Positions 1 to 9,523 of a stretch of DNA of 64,000 bases are shown in pieces. The position numbers were made by a program, and so were the translations under genes. Position 1 is the stretch's first letter. The number at the start of each line of letters is the position of its first letter. The notes below the pieces were generated by a model. That model saw nothing but the letters and a program-made list of their open reading frames with translations. It did no database searches and was not told the origin of the DNA. Source of the DNA: an uncultured Prevotellaceae bacterium (lineage in GTDB: Bacteria; Bacteroidota; Bacteroidia; Bacteroidales; Muribaculaceae); NCBI GenBank assembly GCA_900317325.1, contig ONGE01000002.1, positions 124,001-188,000 of the forward strand. The letters are read 5' to 3'.

Positions 1-2
1 AG

Positions 3-1943
3 GACACTGACTACACCGTCGAGGACATCGAAGCGCAATTCGGCAAGAAAATCGCGCGCATCGTTGACGGACTGACCAAGATCTCGGGCGGTATCTTCGG
101 CGACCAGGCTTCGCTGCAAGCCGAGAACTTCCGCAAACTGTTGCTCACCATGGGCGAGGACATCCGCGTGGTGCTCATCAAGATGGCCGACCGTCTGCAC
201 AACATGCGCACCCTGTCGTCGATGCCCCCCAACAAGCAGTACAAAATCGCCGGCGAGACGCTCTACGTCTACGCCCCGCTGGCCCACCGCCTGGGCCTGT
301 ATGCCATCAAGACCGAACTCGAGGACTTGAGTTTCAAGTACAACCATCCCAGCGAATACCAGCGCATCAAGGACCAGATCTGTGCCAGCGAGGAAGAGCG
401 CAACGAACTGTTCGCCCGCTTCTCGGCTCCCATCCGTGAGCGCCTCGACAACATGGGGCTCAAGTACGAGTTCAACACGCGCGTCAAATCGTGCTACTCG
501 ATCTGGAACAAGATGCAGACCAAGCACATCCCCTTTGATGAGGTTTATGACCTGTATGCCGCCCGCATCATCTTTGAGTGCGACGACGAGAGTGCCGAGA
601 AACGCATCTGCTGGAACATCTACAACGAGATTACCGAGGTCTACACCAAGCATCCTGACCGCGTGCGCGACTGGCTCACCACGCCCAAGGTGAACAAATA
701 CCGTGCCCTGCACGTCACCGTCATGGGTCCCGACGGCAACTGGGTGGAGGTGCAGATACGTAGCCGCAAGATGGACGACATTGCCGAGCGCGGTTTTGCC
801 GCCCATTGGAAATACAAGATCGGCGAAGGCGAGGAGGAAGAAGAGCTCACCACCTGGCTGAGCACGCTCAACGACATCCTCAAGGACCCGCAGCCCAATG
901 CCATCGACTTCATGGACACGATCAAGCTCAACCTGTTCTCGAGCGAGATTGTCGTGTTCACTCCCAAGGGCGAGACCATCACGCTGCCCAAGGGCGCATC
1001 GGTGCTCGACCTCGCATTCACCCTGCACACCGACCTGGGCACCCACTGCATCGCCGGCACCGTGAACCACAAACTCAGGCCCTTGTCCTACAAGCTCGTG
1101 AGCGGCGACCAAGTGGAAATCATCACCAGCAACTCAGGGTCGCCCAAGCCCGAATGGGAGAAATTTGTGGTCACCGCCAAGGGCAAGACGCGCCTGCGTG
1201 CCGCCCTGCGTCACCAGCGCCGTCTCGTCGTCGAGGAGGGCGAGCGACGCTTCATGGATTTCCTTAAAGAGCATCACATCGAATTCAGCAACGAAGTGCT
1301 CTCGCTGGCCATCAGCAGGCAATTCGTCGCTAATAAGGAAGAACTGTTCTACATGATCGGCAACAACGAGATCACCCTCAACGAGGATATGGTCAAGAAA
1401 GAGCCGACCGGACGCCGCAACTGGTGGCGCAACCCGTTCAAGGGTAAGGAAGAGCCCAAGCAGACCACCCGCGAGGCGAGCAAGGCCATCGACACCAAAG
1501 CCATCTACAGCCTCATCACCCGCGACGGTGTGAGCAACTACAAGATTGCAGGATGCTGCCATCCCATTCCGGGCGATGATGTCGTGGGCTATGTCAACGA
1601 GGCCGGTGTGGTGATTGTCCACAAGATAGACTGCAGCACCCTGGCACGGCTCAAGGTGAGCTACGGCTCACGCTTGCTGCAAACGCGCTGGGAAGGTCAC
1701 AGCGACCGCTTCCTGGCCACCATTCACATCGAGGGCATCGACCAGCAAGGCATCTTGCAGACCATCGTCAACATCATCTCCACCAACATGTCGATCAACA
1801 TGAAGCAGATGAACGTCACGGCCGACGACGGCGTGTTCAACTGCGACCTCCAGGTCCTCGTGAGCAACGCCGACGTCGTGACCAGCCTGTGTCGTGAGAT
1901 CAAGAAAGTGAAAGGCGTCAACACTGCCGCAAGAAGGAGTTGA
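3..1943 (+). CDS. rel: Bifunctional (p)ppGpp synthetase/hydrolase (Rel/SpoT), 5'-truncated by the window edge
   Basis: Long RSH enzyme that makes and degrades the stringent-response alarmone. The frame is open from base 3; the first residues (DTDYTVEDIEAQFG) are the end of the HD hydrolase domain, so the ATG at 141 is internal. Then come the synthetase domain (VYDLYAARIIFE; EVQIRSRKMDDIAERG; FAAHWKYK), a TGS domain (IVVFTPKGETITLPKG), a helical/zinc-finger region with a GCCHPIPGD motif, and a C-terminal ACT domain (IHIEGIDQQGILQTIVNII). The usually invariant Gly in the PKxNGYxxLH segment is Lys here (KVNKYRALH). The next gene follows after 40 bases. Family certain; I cannot judge whether both activities are kept. 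Confidence 0.96.
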   Translation, partial: DTDYTVEDIEAQFGKKIARIVDGLTKISGGIFGDQASLQAENFRKLLLTMGEDIRVVLIKMADRLHNMRTLSSMPPNKQYKIAGETLYVYAPLAHRLGLYAIKTELEDLSFKYNHPSEYQRIKDQICASEEERNELFARFSAPIRERLDNMGLKYEFNTRVKSCYSIWNKMQTKHIPFDEVYDLYAARIIFECDDESAEKRICWNIYNEITEVYTKHPDRVRDWLTTPKVNKYRALHVTVMGPDGNWVEVQIRSRKMDDIAERGFAAHWKYKIGEGEEEEELTTWLSTLNDILKDPQPNAIDFMDTIKLNLFSSEIVVFTPKGETITLPKGASVLDLAFTLHTDLGTHCIAGTVNHKLRPLSYKLVSGDQVEIITSNSGSPKPEWEKFVVTAKGKTRLRAALRHQRRLVVEEGERRFMDFLKEHHIEFSNEVLSLAISRQFVANKEELFYMIGNNEITLNEDMVKKEPTGRRNWWRNPFKGKEEPKQTTREASKAIDTKAIYSLITRDGVSNYKIAGCCHPIPGDDVVGYVNEAGVVIVHKIDCSTLARLKVSYGSRLLQTRWEGHSDRFLATIHIEGIDQQGILQTIVNIISTNMSINMKQMNVTADDGVFNCDLQVLVSNADVVTSLCREIKKVKGVNTAARRS

Positions 1944-1983
1944 CCACCAAATGAATTACCTAACGAAGCGAACATAACTCGAG

Positions 1984-4086
1984 ATGAAATACAAGAACAA
2001 CAGTTACATCATCACCGCTCTGCTGGTACTGTCTATCGGCCTCATCGCCACGGCACTGTTCTTCAGCCGTGAGGTCAACCACACCTATAGCTTTGAGGTG
2101 GGCAAACCGTGGCTCCATCCGCGCCTGGAGGCCAATTTCCAGTTCGACATAGAGCTTGACGAGGCTACGCGCAAGCACATCACCGACAGTGTGAACCAGA
2201 ACTTCTCCAAGATCTACAACCTCGACCGCAAGAAGGGGGAGCAGCAGCAGGCGCTCCTGTCGCGCGCCCTGAACGGACGTCCCGGCAGCCAGGCTCTGCT
2301 GCAGGCTGTTTACAAGCTCTACAACGACGGTATCGTTGACAACGATGCCGCCAACGACATACGCTCCGGCAAGCAGTTGCGTTTCCTCGTGGGCAACAAC
2401 GAACTTCAGGTTGTGGATACCCGCAACATGAAGACCGTCAGACAAGCCTACTCGTGGCTCACCGACACGCTGAAAGGCAATGCGGCCATCCAAGAGGCCT
2501 TGAAGATGGTTGACATCAGCAATTACCTGGTGCCCAATATGATGGTAGATGTCGAGGAGAACGAGAAATGGCTCAGCGAGGACCTGCGCGACGCCCTGCG
2601 CTCACCCGGCACCGTCCAAGCCGGCGAAGCCATCATCACCCGAGGCGAAATCGTCACGCCGCAAAAAGCCGCAGCCATCCAGAGCTACCAGAACGAGACA
2701 GGTCGCCGCAACAAGCAGCGCAACGTCGACGAGACGCTCAACCTGCTGGGTCAGATGCTCATCGTGGCCACCATGATGCTCGCGTTCTACTTCTTCATGA
2801 AGCGGCAGCGCAACCAGGTCTTCAGGAGCACGCGCAGGATGATATTCCTCATCGGCTTGATCACGGTGTTTGTCATCGCCGTGTTCTTGTGTGTGAAGTA
2901 CAAGTACACGATGCTGTATGTCATTCCATTCGCCCTCGTGCCCATCATCGTGTCGTCGTTCTTTGACGACCACACCTCGTTCTTTGTCCACATCGTCACG
3001 GTGCTCATCTGCTCGCTCGTGGCGACAAGCCATCAAGCCGAGTTCATCATCATGCAGTTCCTGGCGGGCATCATCGCCATCGCCTCGGTCAAGGAACTGA
3101 CCAAGCGTGCCCAGTTGGTACAGTGTGCCGCATTCATCTTCCTGGCCTACTGCATCACCTACATCGCCATGACACTCATCAACGAGGGCGACCTGAACAA
3201 GATCGACAAATACAACTTCGGCTTCTTCCTGGTCAACTGCGTCATCCTCTCGTTTGCCTTCTACATCATCCCCATCGTGGAGAAAGCCTTCGGCTTCACC
3301 TCGTCGATGACCCTGCTCGAGCTGGCCGACATCAACAACCCGTTGTTGCGCAAGCTGTCCACCAACTGTCCCGGCACTTTCCAGCACTCGCTGCAGGTGG
3401 CCAACCTGGGCGGAGAGGCGGCCCTGCTCATCGGTGCCAACATGCAGCTCGTGAGGGCCGGTGCCCTGTACCACGACATCGGCAAGACCAAGAATCCCGC
3501 CTTCTTCACCGAGAACCAGATCGGCGAGAATCCGCACGACCATCTCGTCAGACCCGAGGACAGCGCTAAAATCGTCATCGGCCACGTGAGCAACGGCATC
3601 AAGCTCGCCGAGGAGGCCGACCTGCCCAAGGTCATTAAGGACCTGATCCTGCAGCACCACGGCAAGGGCGTGACGCGATACTTCTACTACAAGGCCAAGG
3701 AAGCCAACCCCGACGTTGAAATAGACCGCACACCGTTCACCTACCCCGGTCCCAATCCGCAGACCAAGGAGGCTGCCATCCTGATGATGGCCGACGCCTG
3801 TGAGGCCGCCACCAAGAGCATGAGCGACCACAGCGAGGAAGCCATCGCTGCTATGGTCAACAAGATCATCGATTCGCAGATTGCCGAAGGCCTCTTGCGC
3901 GAGGCCCCCATCAGCTTCCGCGACGTGGAATCAATCAAGCGACTCTTTGTCGAGCGGTTGCGCACGGCCTATCATGCCCGCGTCTCCTACCCCGGCGACA
4001 TCAAGCCCTCCAGCGAGACCGCTGCAGCATCCGACAGCAACACCCCGCCGCCCTACAACGGCAAGGAGGCCGAGAACGCGAAATAA
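1984..4086 (+). CDS. 7TM-HD family phosphohydrolase, PgpH/YqfF-like
   Basis: 700-residue inner-membrane protein with the layout of PgpH-type cyclic di-AMP phosphodiesterases: one N-terminal membrane helix (about residues 8-28), a periplasmic 7TMR-HDED domain (about 45-245), a block of seven membrane helices (about 260-445) and a cytoplasmic HD domain. Metal-ligand motifs are present: FQHSLQVANL, then YHDIGKTKNPAFFTENQ (HDIG near residue 497), GHVSNGIKLA and LQHHG. The tail after residue 680 is polar and low-complexity. The family hydrolyses c-di-AMP in Firmicutes; the substrate here is inferred. It follows rel closely, so two nucleotide-second-messenger enzymes may be co-transcribed. Confidence 0.9.
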   Translation: MKYKNNSYIITALLVLSIGLIATALFFSREVNHTYSFEVGKPWLHPRLEANFQFDIELDEATRKHITDSVNQNFSKIYNLDRKKGEQQQALLSRALNGRPGSQALLQAVYKLYNDGIVDNDAANDIRSGKQLRFLVGNNELQVVDTRNMKTVRQAYSWLTDTLKGNAAIQEALKMVDISNYLVPNMMVDVEENEKWLSEDLRDALRSPGTVQAGEAIITRGEIVTPQKAAAIQSYQNETGRRNKQRNVDETLNLLGQMLIVATMMLAFYFFMKRQRNQVFRSTRRMIFLIGLITVFVIAVFLCVKYKYTMLYVIPFALVPIIVSSFFDDHTSFFVHIVTVLICSLVATSHQAEFIIMQFLAGIIAIASVKELTKRAQLVQCAAFIFLAYCITYIAMTLINEGDLNKIDKYNFGFFLVNCVILSFAFYIIPIVEKAFGFTSSMTLLELADINNPLLRKLSTNCPGTFQHSLQVANLGGEAALLIGANMQLVRAGALYHDIGKTKNPAFFTENQIGENPHDHLVRPEDSAKIVIGHVSNGIKLAEEADLPKVIKDLILQHHGKGVTRYFYYKAKEANPDVEIDRTPFTYPGPNPQTKEAAILMMADACEAATKSMSDHSEEAIAAMVNKIIDSQIAEGLLREAPISFRDVESIKRLFVERLRTAYHARVSYPGDIKPSSETAAASDSNTPPPYNGKEAENAK

Positions 4087-4158
4087 TTTTGCCCCCGTCG
4101 GGCAATAAAACGGCAGTTTCTCGTGTTTTAAAATATTATAAGTAAGATAAGCCATCCC

Positions 4159-4650
4159 ATGGTATTACATCAGTTTCTACTCATCGCAGGCGCCCTTTGC
4201 CTGATTGCCGCTCTGGTACTCGTGCTGAAGCCCCGTTGGGTTGCAGCGGTACCGGCTTACATCGGACTGCTGCTCATGCACTGGAGTTACTACATCGCTG
4301 TGCCCATGGTGACGTTCATCTTCTGGGGTGTGGCAACGCTGATCACGGTGGCACTCTTCTACCTCTCGCCCAGCGGCGAGCCCGACGGCAACAGTTCCAG
4401 CAACCTGTATGTGGGATTCACTGCCATGGCAGGCGGCATGCTGGGCATCCTGCTCGCGCCACGGCTCATGGTGCTGGGAGTGATACTGGGAGCCGCCATG
4501 GGGCAACTTGCCTACAGCCGCACACCCGCCGGCCGCTGGATGCTCATGCCGTCGACCATGTTCGGGCGCTACTTCCTCGCCAAGTGTCTGCCGGCCATCG
4601 TCGCCGTGTCGATCGTGTGCATCGCTGTCATGGGACTGGTCATCGATTAA
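4159..4650 (+). CDS. Small multi-pass membrane protein (DUF456-like)
   Basis: 163 residues with about five hydrophobic segments (about residues 3-22, 30-50, 52-70, 88-118 and 140-162). The Gly-rich stretch VGFTAMAGGMLGILLAPRL resembles the glycine-zipper pattern of DUF456 proteins, but I would not insist on the family. The function is unknown. It starts 72 bases after the HD protein and ends 20 bases before a DUF4919 gene, so it is probably part of the same transcript. No promoter box is visible in the spacer. Confidence 0.75.
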   Translation: MVLHQFLLIAGALCLIAALVLVLKPRWVAAVPAYIGLLLMHWSYYIAVPMVTFIFWGVATLITVALFYLSPSGEPDGNSSSNLYVGFTAMAGGMLGILLAPRLMVLGVILGAAMGQLAYSRTPAGRWMLMPSTMFGRYFLAKCLPAIVAVSIVCIAVMGLVID

Positions 4651-4670
4651 AAACTGAAAAACCGACTTAC

Positions 4671-5402
4671 ATGAAACGACTGATATATATCCTCACACTC
4701 GCTGTCGCCATCCTCGCTGCGGCCAGCAGCCAGGCACAGGTACAGCAGATACCCGAGCGCACTCCGCCCGGCAAGTTCACCATCAAGAAGGTGGACTTTG
4801 ACCACGTCAAGAAGGTCATTTCCGACCCCAACAACAACTATTACTACCCCAAGCTGATGAAGGCTTTCACCAGCAACGACACCACCTTGAGCATCGAGGC
4901 GTGGAGGAATTTCTACTACGGCTACACCTTCCAGGAGGACTACGACCCCTTCCGCGAGAGCGTCTTCAGCAACAAGGTCGAGGAACTCTATTACAAGCAG
5001 CCCCACTCGCGCGCCGAGTGTGACAGCATCGAGAAGTATGCCGAGTGGTCGTTGAACGACAACATGTTCGACATGAACCAGATGAACTTCTACATCTACG
5101 TCCTCAAGGAGAAGAAGAAACACGCGCGTGCTGCCGTTTGGCAGTATCGCCTCGACCGACTCATCGCGGCCATCATGTCCAGCGGCAAGGGCACCAAGGA
5201 AGAGCCTTGGGTCGTCATTGCTCCTGAGCACGAGTACAATATCATCAACTTCCTGGGATTCGTCGCCACCGATCACGAAACCCTGGACGGGGGCATCGAC
5301 TACATCAAGGTGCAACCCGTCGCCGGCAAGAGCGCCGAGGGCTTCTATTTCGACATCTCACGCATGATGAAAATCGCCGAGCTCAAGTTCCCCGACATTT
5401 GA
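4671..5402 (+). CDS. Secreted DUF4919 family protein
   Basis: 243 residues starting at MKRLIYILTLAVAILAAASS, a clear signal peptide cleaved near SQAQ. The frame is open further upstream, but only as an antisense-like extension into the previous gene, so the ATG at 4671 is preferred. The mature part matches the Bacteroidetes DUF4919 pattern: NYYYPKLMKAFTSNDTT, then FYYGYTFQEDYDPF, and near the end GFVATDHETLDGGIDYIKV. It is exported to the periplasm or envelope; the role of the family is unknown. Confidence 0.85.
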   Translation: MKRLIYILTLAVAILAAASSQAQVQQIPERTPPGKFTIKKVDFDHVKKVISDPNNNYYYPKLMKAFTSNDTTLSIEAWRNFYYGYTFQEDYDPFRESVFSNKVEELYYKQPHSRAECDSIEKYAEWSLNDNMFDMNQMNFYIYVLKEKKKHARAAVWQYRLDRLIAAIMSSGKGTKEEPWVVIAPEHEYNIINFLGFVATDHETLDGGIDYIKVQPVAGKSAEGFYFDISRMMKIAELKFPDI

Positions 5403-5480
5403 TGCCGATCCAAGACCCAGACGATAACCTCAATCAACCCTGAACTACCGTTTTTTTTTTCATTTAATACAACAATTATC

Positions 5481-5963
5481 ATGATCAAAATTTACAAAAC
5501 ATTCCTGGCCCTCGTGCTGGCGATGTTGTGTTGCGGAGGGGCTCAAGCCCAGTCCAACATGACATTTTTTGAGCCCAGCGGAGGGGCATTGGCTTCATGG
5601 AGCCTGCTCGATGTCACCAAGGTGACATTTAACGGGGGCGACATCGTGGTGACAGGAAAGACGGGCGTCGAGCAGTACTTTGACCTGAGTAATGTGATGT
5701 CCATCAAGTTCACCGACAGTGACGACACCCCCTCATCAGTTACTACGATTCGTGACATCACGTCACAGCTGCGCATCGCAACCAGCGAGAGTTCAATCAG
5801 GGTAATCGGTGCCACCAGCGGTACCGTGACCATTTGGAATCCCAGTGGTCAGCAACTCTACTCCAACCGCAACTGGAACGGTGAGGACATCAACATCGCC
5901 CACCTGGAACGCGGCATCTACATTATCACTATTAACAACACATCCATTAAATTCAAGAAATGA
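5481..5963 (+). CDS. Secreted protein with C-terminal sorting-domain-like module
   Basis: 160 residues. The signal peptide MIKIYKTFLALVLAMLCCGG is cut near AQAQS. The last 60 residues look like a type A C-terminal sorting domain of the type IX secretion system: GTVTIWNPSGQQLYSNRNW, then INIAHLERGIYIITI, ending in IKFKK. No larger catalytic domain fits, so it may be a small surface protein or a remnant carrying only the sorting module. Its TGA overlaps the ATG of the FISUMP gene (ATGA), which suggests translational coupling. A run of more than ten T lies upstream at 5451-5461. Confidence 0.8.
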   Translation: MIKIYKTFLALVLAMLCCGGAQAQSNMTFFEPSGGALASWSLLDVTKVTFNGGDIVVTGKTGVEQYFDLSNVMSIKFTDSDDTPSSVTTIRDITSQLRIATSESSIRVIGATSGTVTIWNPSGQQLYSNRNWNGEDINIAHLERGIYIITINNTSIKFKK

Positions 5964-7393
5964 TGAAAAAGTTTTTCACTCTCATAGCACTGGTTGCCTT
6001 CACCATCGCAAGTTATGCGCAGACAACCCCCAACCGCCTCATCGTCACCATGAAGAACGGTGACGTGACCGTTTACAACATTGCCGACGTCGACAGCCTG
6101 TCGTTTGACCTCATCGAGGGCGATGTCGTGGCCAACGCCACAGTCAACGCCATCGAGTGGGACGGTGACAACGGCAACGTGAACATGAACATCACCATGA
6201 GCGATGCCGCCCAGGGTTATCGCATCGTTATCCTGCCCGCCAGCGAGGCTGAGAACGCCGCCCAGGCTCTTGCCGCATGCGCCATCAGCGACAATCAGGG
6301 CGAGGTCAACATGGTAGTCGAGAACATGGTTCCCGGCGAGACCTACGTCATCGCCACCATCGCCTACGACAAGTACGGCATCGCTGGTGACATGGTCACC
6401 ACCACCTTTGTCGCTCCCGAGAAGTCCATCTCAATGCCCGCACTGAGCATCGCCATCCCCACCAGCTTCAACGACTGCTGGGTACAGCGCGTGATGTACA
6501 ACGGCGTGAAGGTGGCCGAGGTGTGCAAGGAATACATCAAGGATTATGACGACCAGCGCGTGGTTGTTTACCCCTGCGACGAGAACGGCTATGCTATCCT
6601 CACCAAGGGTGTTTCGGCCAGTGACGGCGGCACCGTCGTTTGGGACGAGGAGAACAACACGGTAGCTTACACCGACGGCAACAGCACTCCCCTGTCGATG
6701 GTATATCTGGTAAACGGCGAAATCGTCATCGCCGCTCCCGAAATGGCCGAGCCCACTATTGTCGAGGCCGACCTGCTCGTGGACAATCGTGGCAGCGAGG
6801 AACAGGTTTACCAAATCGTGAAGATCGGTACCCAGTACTGGATGGCCGAGAACCTGCGTGCCTCGAAGTGGGTTGACGGTTCTGCCATTCCCATGTATAA
6901 GTCCACACAGACCAGCGAATGGAATGCCAACACCACCGGTGCTTACCACGTGTATGCCGACGATGATGAATACATCCCCATCTTCGGTATGCTCTACAAC
7001 GGCTACTGCATCGTCAATGCCGACATGCTGGCTCCCGAGGGTTGGGAAGTTCCCAGCCAGAATCAGTGGGCTGCCCTGCGCACCTACGGTGGTCCTCTGG
7101 CCAACAATTTCAAGAGCGACACCGACTACTCGTGGAACATGGGCAAGGAGGGTACCAATGTGACTGGTTTCAACGTATGGGCCGCTGGCTTGTACTCACC
7201 GGCCACCGGCGATGCCGATGACGGCGCCGACGCCTGGTACTGGAGCACTACCCCCTATGAGGATCCCCTGAGCTCCATCCCCTCGTTCCAGATGATTCGT
7301 TTCAACCAGACGAGCAAGAACATGGTGCGCTACACCACTTCGGGCCACGCCTGCACCTTCGGTCACAGCGTACGCTGCATCCGCAAGAAGTAA
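5960..7393 (+). CDS. Exported FISUMP (Fibrobacter major paralogous domain) protein
   Basis: 477 residues with signal peptide MMKKFFTLIALVAFTIASYAQ. The N-terminal part contains the segment KNGDVTVYNIADVDSLSFD common to Bacteroidetes surface proteins, followed by a fibronectin-like region. The C-terminal 200 residues are a FISUMP domain: QIVKIGTQYWMAENLRASKW, then APEGWEVPSQNQWAALRTYGG, WYWSTTPYED and the closing HSVRCIRKK. It overlaps the preceding gene by four bases and is followed by a strong hairpin, so it ends this transcript. These proteins are surface-exposed or secreted; the ligand is unknown. Confidence 0.85.
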   Translation: MMKKFFTLIALVAFTIASYAQTTPNRLIVTMKNGDVTVYNIADVDSLSFDLIEGDVVANATVNAIEWDGDNGNVNMNITMSDAAQGYRIVILPASEAENAAQALAACAISDNQGEVNMVVENMVPGETYVIATIAYDKYGIAGDMVTTTFVAPEKSISMPALSIAIPTSFNDCWVQRVMYNGVKVAEVCKEYIKDYDDQRVVVYPCDENGYAILTKGVSASDGGTVVWDEENNTVAYTDGNSTPLSMVYLVNGEIVIAAPEMAEPTIVEADLLVDNRGSEEQVYQIVKIGTQYWMAENLRASKWVDGSAIPMYKSTQTSEWNANTTGAYHVYADDDEYIPIFGMLYNGYCIVNADMLAPEGWEVPSQNQWAALRTYGGPLANNFKSDTDYSWNMGKEGTNVTGFNVWAAGLYSPATGDADDGADAWYWSTTPYEDPLSSIPSFQMIRFNQTSKNMVRYTTSGHACTFGHSVRCIRKK

Positions 7394-7439
7394 CACATGC
7401 GCTCCCATAGCTGCACAGCCTGCAGCAAGTGAACATTCA

Positions 7440-7475
7440 TCAAGAGACCTGGCCCGTTGAGGCCGGGTCTCTTGA
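7440..7475 (+). terminator. Hairpin terminator after the FISUMP gene
   Basis: A 15-bp stem (one G-U pair) with loop CGTTGA lies 46 bases after the FISUMP stop. There is no T-run directly after it, so termination strength is uncertain. Confidence 0.6.
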
Positions 7476-7560
7476 CGTTGATCAGCCCTTGTTGCCCTCA
7501 TGTGACCTCGATGCGAAATCAATTATTGTTTTTTAATAGGTGATATTAGATTAATTTGAT

Positions 7561-7568
7561 TACCTTTG
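7561..7568 (+). promoter_or_regulatory. Promoter -7 box of the acyl-CoA ligase gene
   Basis: TACCTTTG followed by CA matches the Bacteroidetes -7 box TAnnTTTG. It is 24 bases before the ATG at 7592, which rules out the in-frame ATG at 7556. No good -33 element is visible. Confidence 0.65.
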
Positions 7569-7591
7569 CAGTTAATAAACCCGTTACCGTT

Positions 7592-9256
7592 ATGATAAAG
7601 GAAAACCTGATCAAGATTTATGAGCGCAGTTTCATCGATAACTGGGAACTGCCCGCGTTGACCGACTACAATACCGGCGAGAGGCTCACCTACGGTGACT
7701 TTGCCCGCAATATCGCCAAGTTGCACATGCTTTTCGAGAACAGTGGAGTGAAGCAGGGCGACCGCATTGCCCTAATCGGCAAAAACATCCCTAACTGGGT
7801 AACCGTCTTCATGGGCACCATCACCTATGGCGCCGTCATCGTGCCCATCCTTCAGGAATTCAACCCCGCCGATGCCCAGCACATCATCAACCACAGCGAG
7901 GCCACAATGCTGTTCATCAGCAAGAGCATCTGGGAGAACCTGGAGTTTGACAAGATGCCGCGCGTGCGTGCCGTCTTCCAGCTCGAGGACAAGAAACTGC
8001 TGGCGGTGAAAGACGGAGAAGAGCATATCACCAAGGCCAAGGACAGCCTCGAAGACGCCTTCAACGAGAAATACCGCGAGGGCTTCTACCGCAACGACAT
8101 CCACTATGCCGATGTGCCCAACGAAGCCCTGGTCGAGATCAACTACACGTCGGGCACAACGGGTTTCAGCAAGGGTGTGATGCTCACCGCCAACAACCTG
8201 GCCGGCAACATGGTCTATGGCATCAACTCGGGCCTGCACTTCAAGGGGTCGCGCGACCTGGCCTTCCTGCCGCTGGCACACGCATTCGGGTGCGCATTCG
8301 ACATGCTCACGCCGTTGGCTGTGGGAGGCCACATCACCCTGCTGGGCCGCATCCCGTCACCCAAGATCCTGGTCAAGGCTATGGCCGAGATCAAGCCCAA
8401 CGTGGTGTTCACCGTGCCTCTGGTGCTGGAGAAGATCTACAGCAAGATGATTGTGCCCATGATCAGCAAGGGTGCCCTGCGCTGGGCGCTGGCAGTGCCC
8501 TATCTCGACAAGCGCATTTATGCACAAATCCGCAACAAACTGATTGAAGCCTTTGGCGGAGAGTTTGAAGAAGTCATTGTGGGCGGTGCTCCGTTCAACG
8601 CCGAGGTCGAGGATTTCCTGTATAAGATCAAATTCCCGTTCACTGTGGGCTACGGCATGACCGAGTGCGGCCCGCTGGTGAGCCACACACCCTGGCGCGA
8701 GTTCGTGCCCCACAGCGCCGGCCGCATCCTGCCCGGCATCATGGAGTGCAAGATCCTGAGCGATGACCCCGAGAACATCCCGGGCGAAATCTGCGTGAAG
8801 GGCGAGAACGTCATGCAGGGCTATTTCCACAACAGCGAGGCCACCGACAAGGTACTGCACGAGGACGGATGGCTGCACACCGGTGACATGGGTACCTTGA
8901 ATGCCGACGGTACATTATTTATAAGGGGACGATTGAAGACCATGCTGCTGAGCTCCAGCGGTCAGAACATCTACCCCGAGGAAATCGAGGCCAAACTGAA
9001 CAATATGCTCTACGTGAGCGAGAGTCTCGTCGTGATGCGTGAGGGCAAGCTGGTGGCCCTGGTATATCCCGACTATGACGCGATGGACCAGCTGGGCGTG
9101 ACACGCGACAAGCTGCCTGAACTCATGGAGGAAATCCGCAACGAGCTGAACAAACTGGTGGCCCCCTATGAACGCATCGCCAAAATCCAGTTAATGGCCA
9201 CAGAGTTTGACAAAACACCCAAGCGCAGCATTAAACGATACCTTTACAGCAACTGA
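7592..9256 (+). CDS. Long-chain fatty acid--CoA ligase (AMP-binding family)
   Basis: 554 residues of the ANL adenylating superfamily: activates a fatty acid with ATP and transfers it to CoA. Motifs in order: the P-loop-like INYTSGTTGFSKGVML, GYGMTECGPLVSHTP, the adenylate-binding WLHTGDMGTLNADG, IRGRLKTMLLSSSGQNIYPEEIE, and the C-terminal catalytic-lysine region DKTPKRSIKRYL. The start is MIKENLIKIY because a promoter box lies between this ATG and an upstream one. The gene stands alone between two terminators. The exact substrate cannot be read from the sequence. Confidence 0.92.
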   Translation: MIKENLIKIYERSFIDNWELPALTDYNTGERLTYGDFARNIAKLHMLFENSGVKQGDRIALIGKNIPNWVTVFMGTITYGAVIVPILQEFNPADAQHIINHSEATMLFISKSIWENLEFDKMPRVRAVFQLEDKKLLAVKDGEEHITKAKDSLEDAFNEKYREGFYRNDIHYADVPNEALVEINYTSGTTGFSKGVMLTANNLAGNMVYGINSGLHFKGSRDLAFLPLAHAFGCAFDMLTPLAVGGHITLLGRIPSPKILVKAMAEIKPNVVFTVPLVLEKIYSKMIVPMISKGALRWALAVPYLDKRIYAQIRNKLIEAFGGEFEEVIVGGAPFNAEVEDFLYKIKFPFTVGYGMTECGPLVSHTPWREFVPHSAGRILPGIMECKILSDDPENIPGEICVKGENVMQGYFHNSEATDKVLHEDGWLHTGDMGTLNADGTLFIRGRLKTMLLSSSGQNIYPEEIEAKLNNMLYVSESLVVMREGKLVALVYPDYDAMDQLGVTRDKLPELMEEIRNELNKLVAPYERIAKIQLMATEFDKTPKRSIKRYLYSN

Positions 9257-9313
9257 TTTCGGAGCCGAAATTGACAGGTAAAAAAGGTCACCGACCTGCG
9301 CTTAACAAAATTT

Positions 9314-9350
9314 AACGAACATCCAAAATCGGGTGTTCGTTATTTTATTT
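9314..9350 (+). terminator. Intrinsic terminator after the acyl-CoA ligase
   Basis: An 11-bp stem (AACGAACATCC / GGGTGTTCGTT, one G-U) with loop AAAATC is followed by a T-rich tail (9341-9350). Confidence 0.8.
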
Positions 9351-9436
9351 CATTGATTATCAGCGATTAACGAACGGATTCTTGCCCGCATTTTTTCTTG
9401 AGCAAAAAAAATCAATTAAAAATTTTCTCAAAAAAG

Positions 9437-9466
9437 TTTGCACGTGAGAAATTTGTTATAATTTTG
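9437..9466 (+). promoter_or_regulatory. Promoter of the small Ala/Glu lipoprotein gene
   Basis: A -33 TTTG (9437-9440) and a -7 box TAATTTTG (9459-9466) are separated by 18 bases, close to the Bacteroidetes arrangement. The predicted leader is about 50 bases and AT-rich. Confidence 0.7.
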
Positions 9467-9523
9467 CACCCGATTTTAACAACAGAAAATTAATTGTTTT
9501 ATTATTTAAAAGTACAAAAGAAA

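Noticed and set aside
2602-3831. 409-residue minus-strand frame opposite the 7TM-HD protein
   Set aside because: Antisense to a well-conserved HD domain, no recognisable domain or promoter.
4089-4105. Terminator after the 7TM-HD gene
   Set aside because: Only a 6-bp stem (TTGCCC/GGGCAA) without a T-run; too weak to list as a feature.
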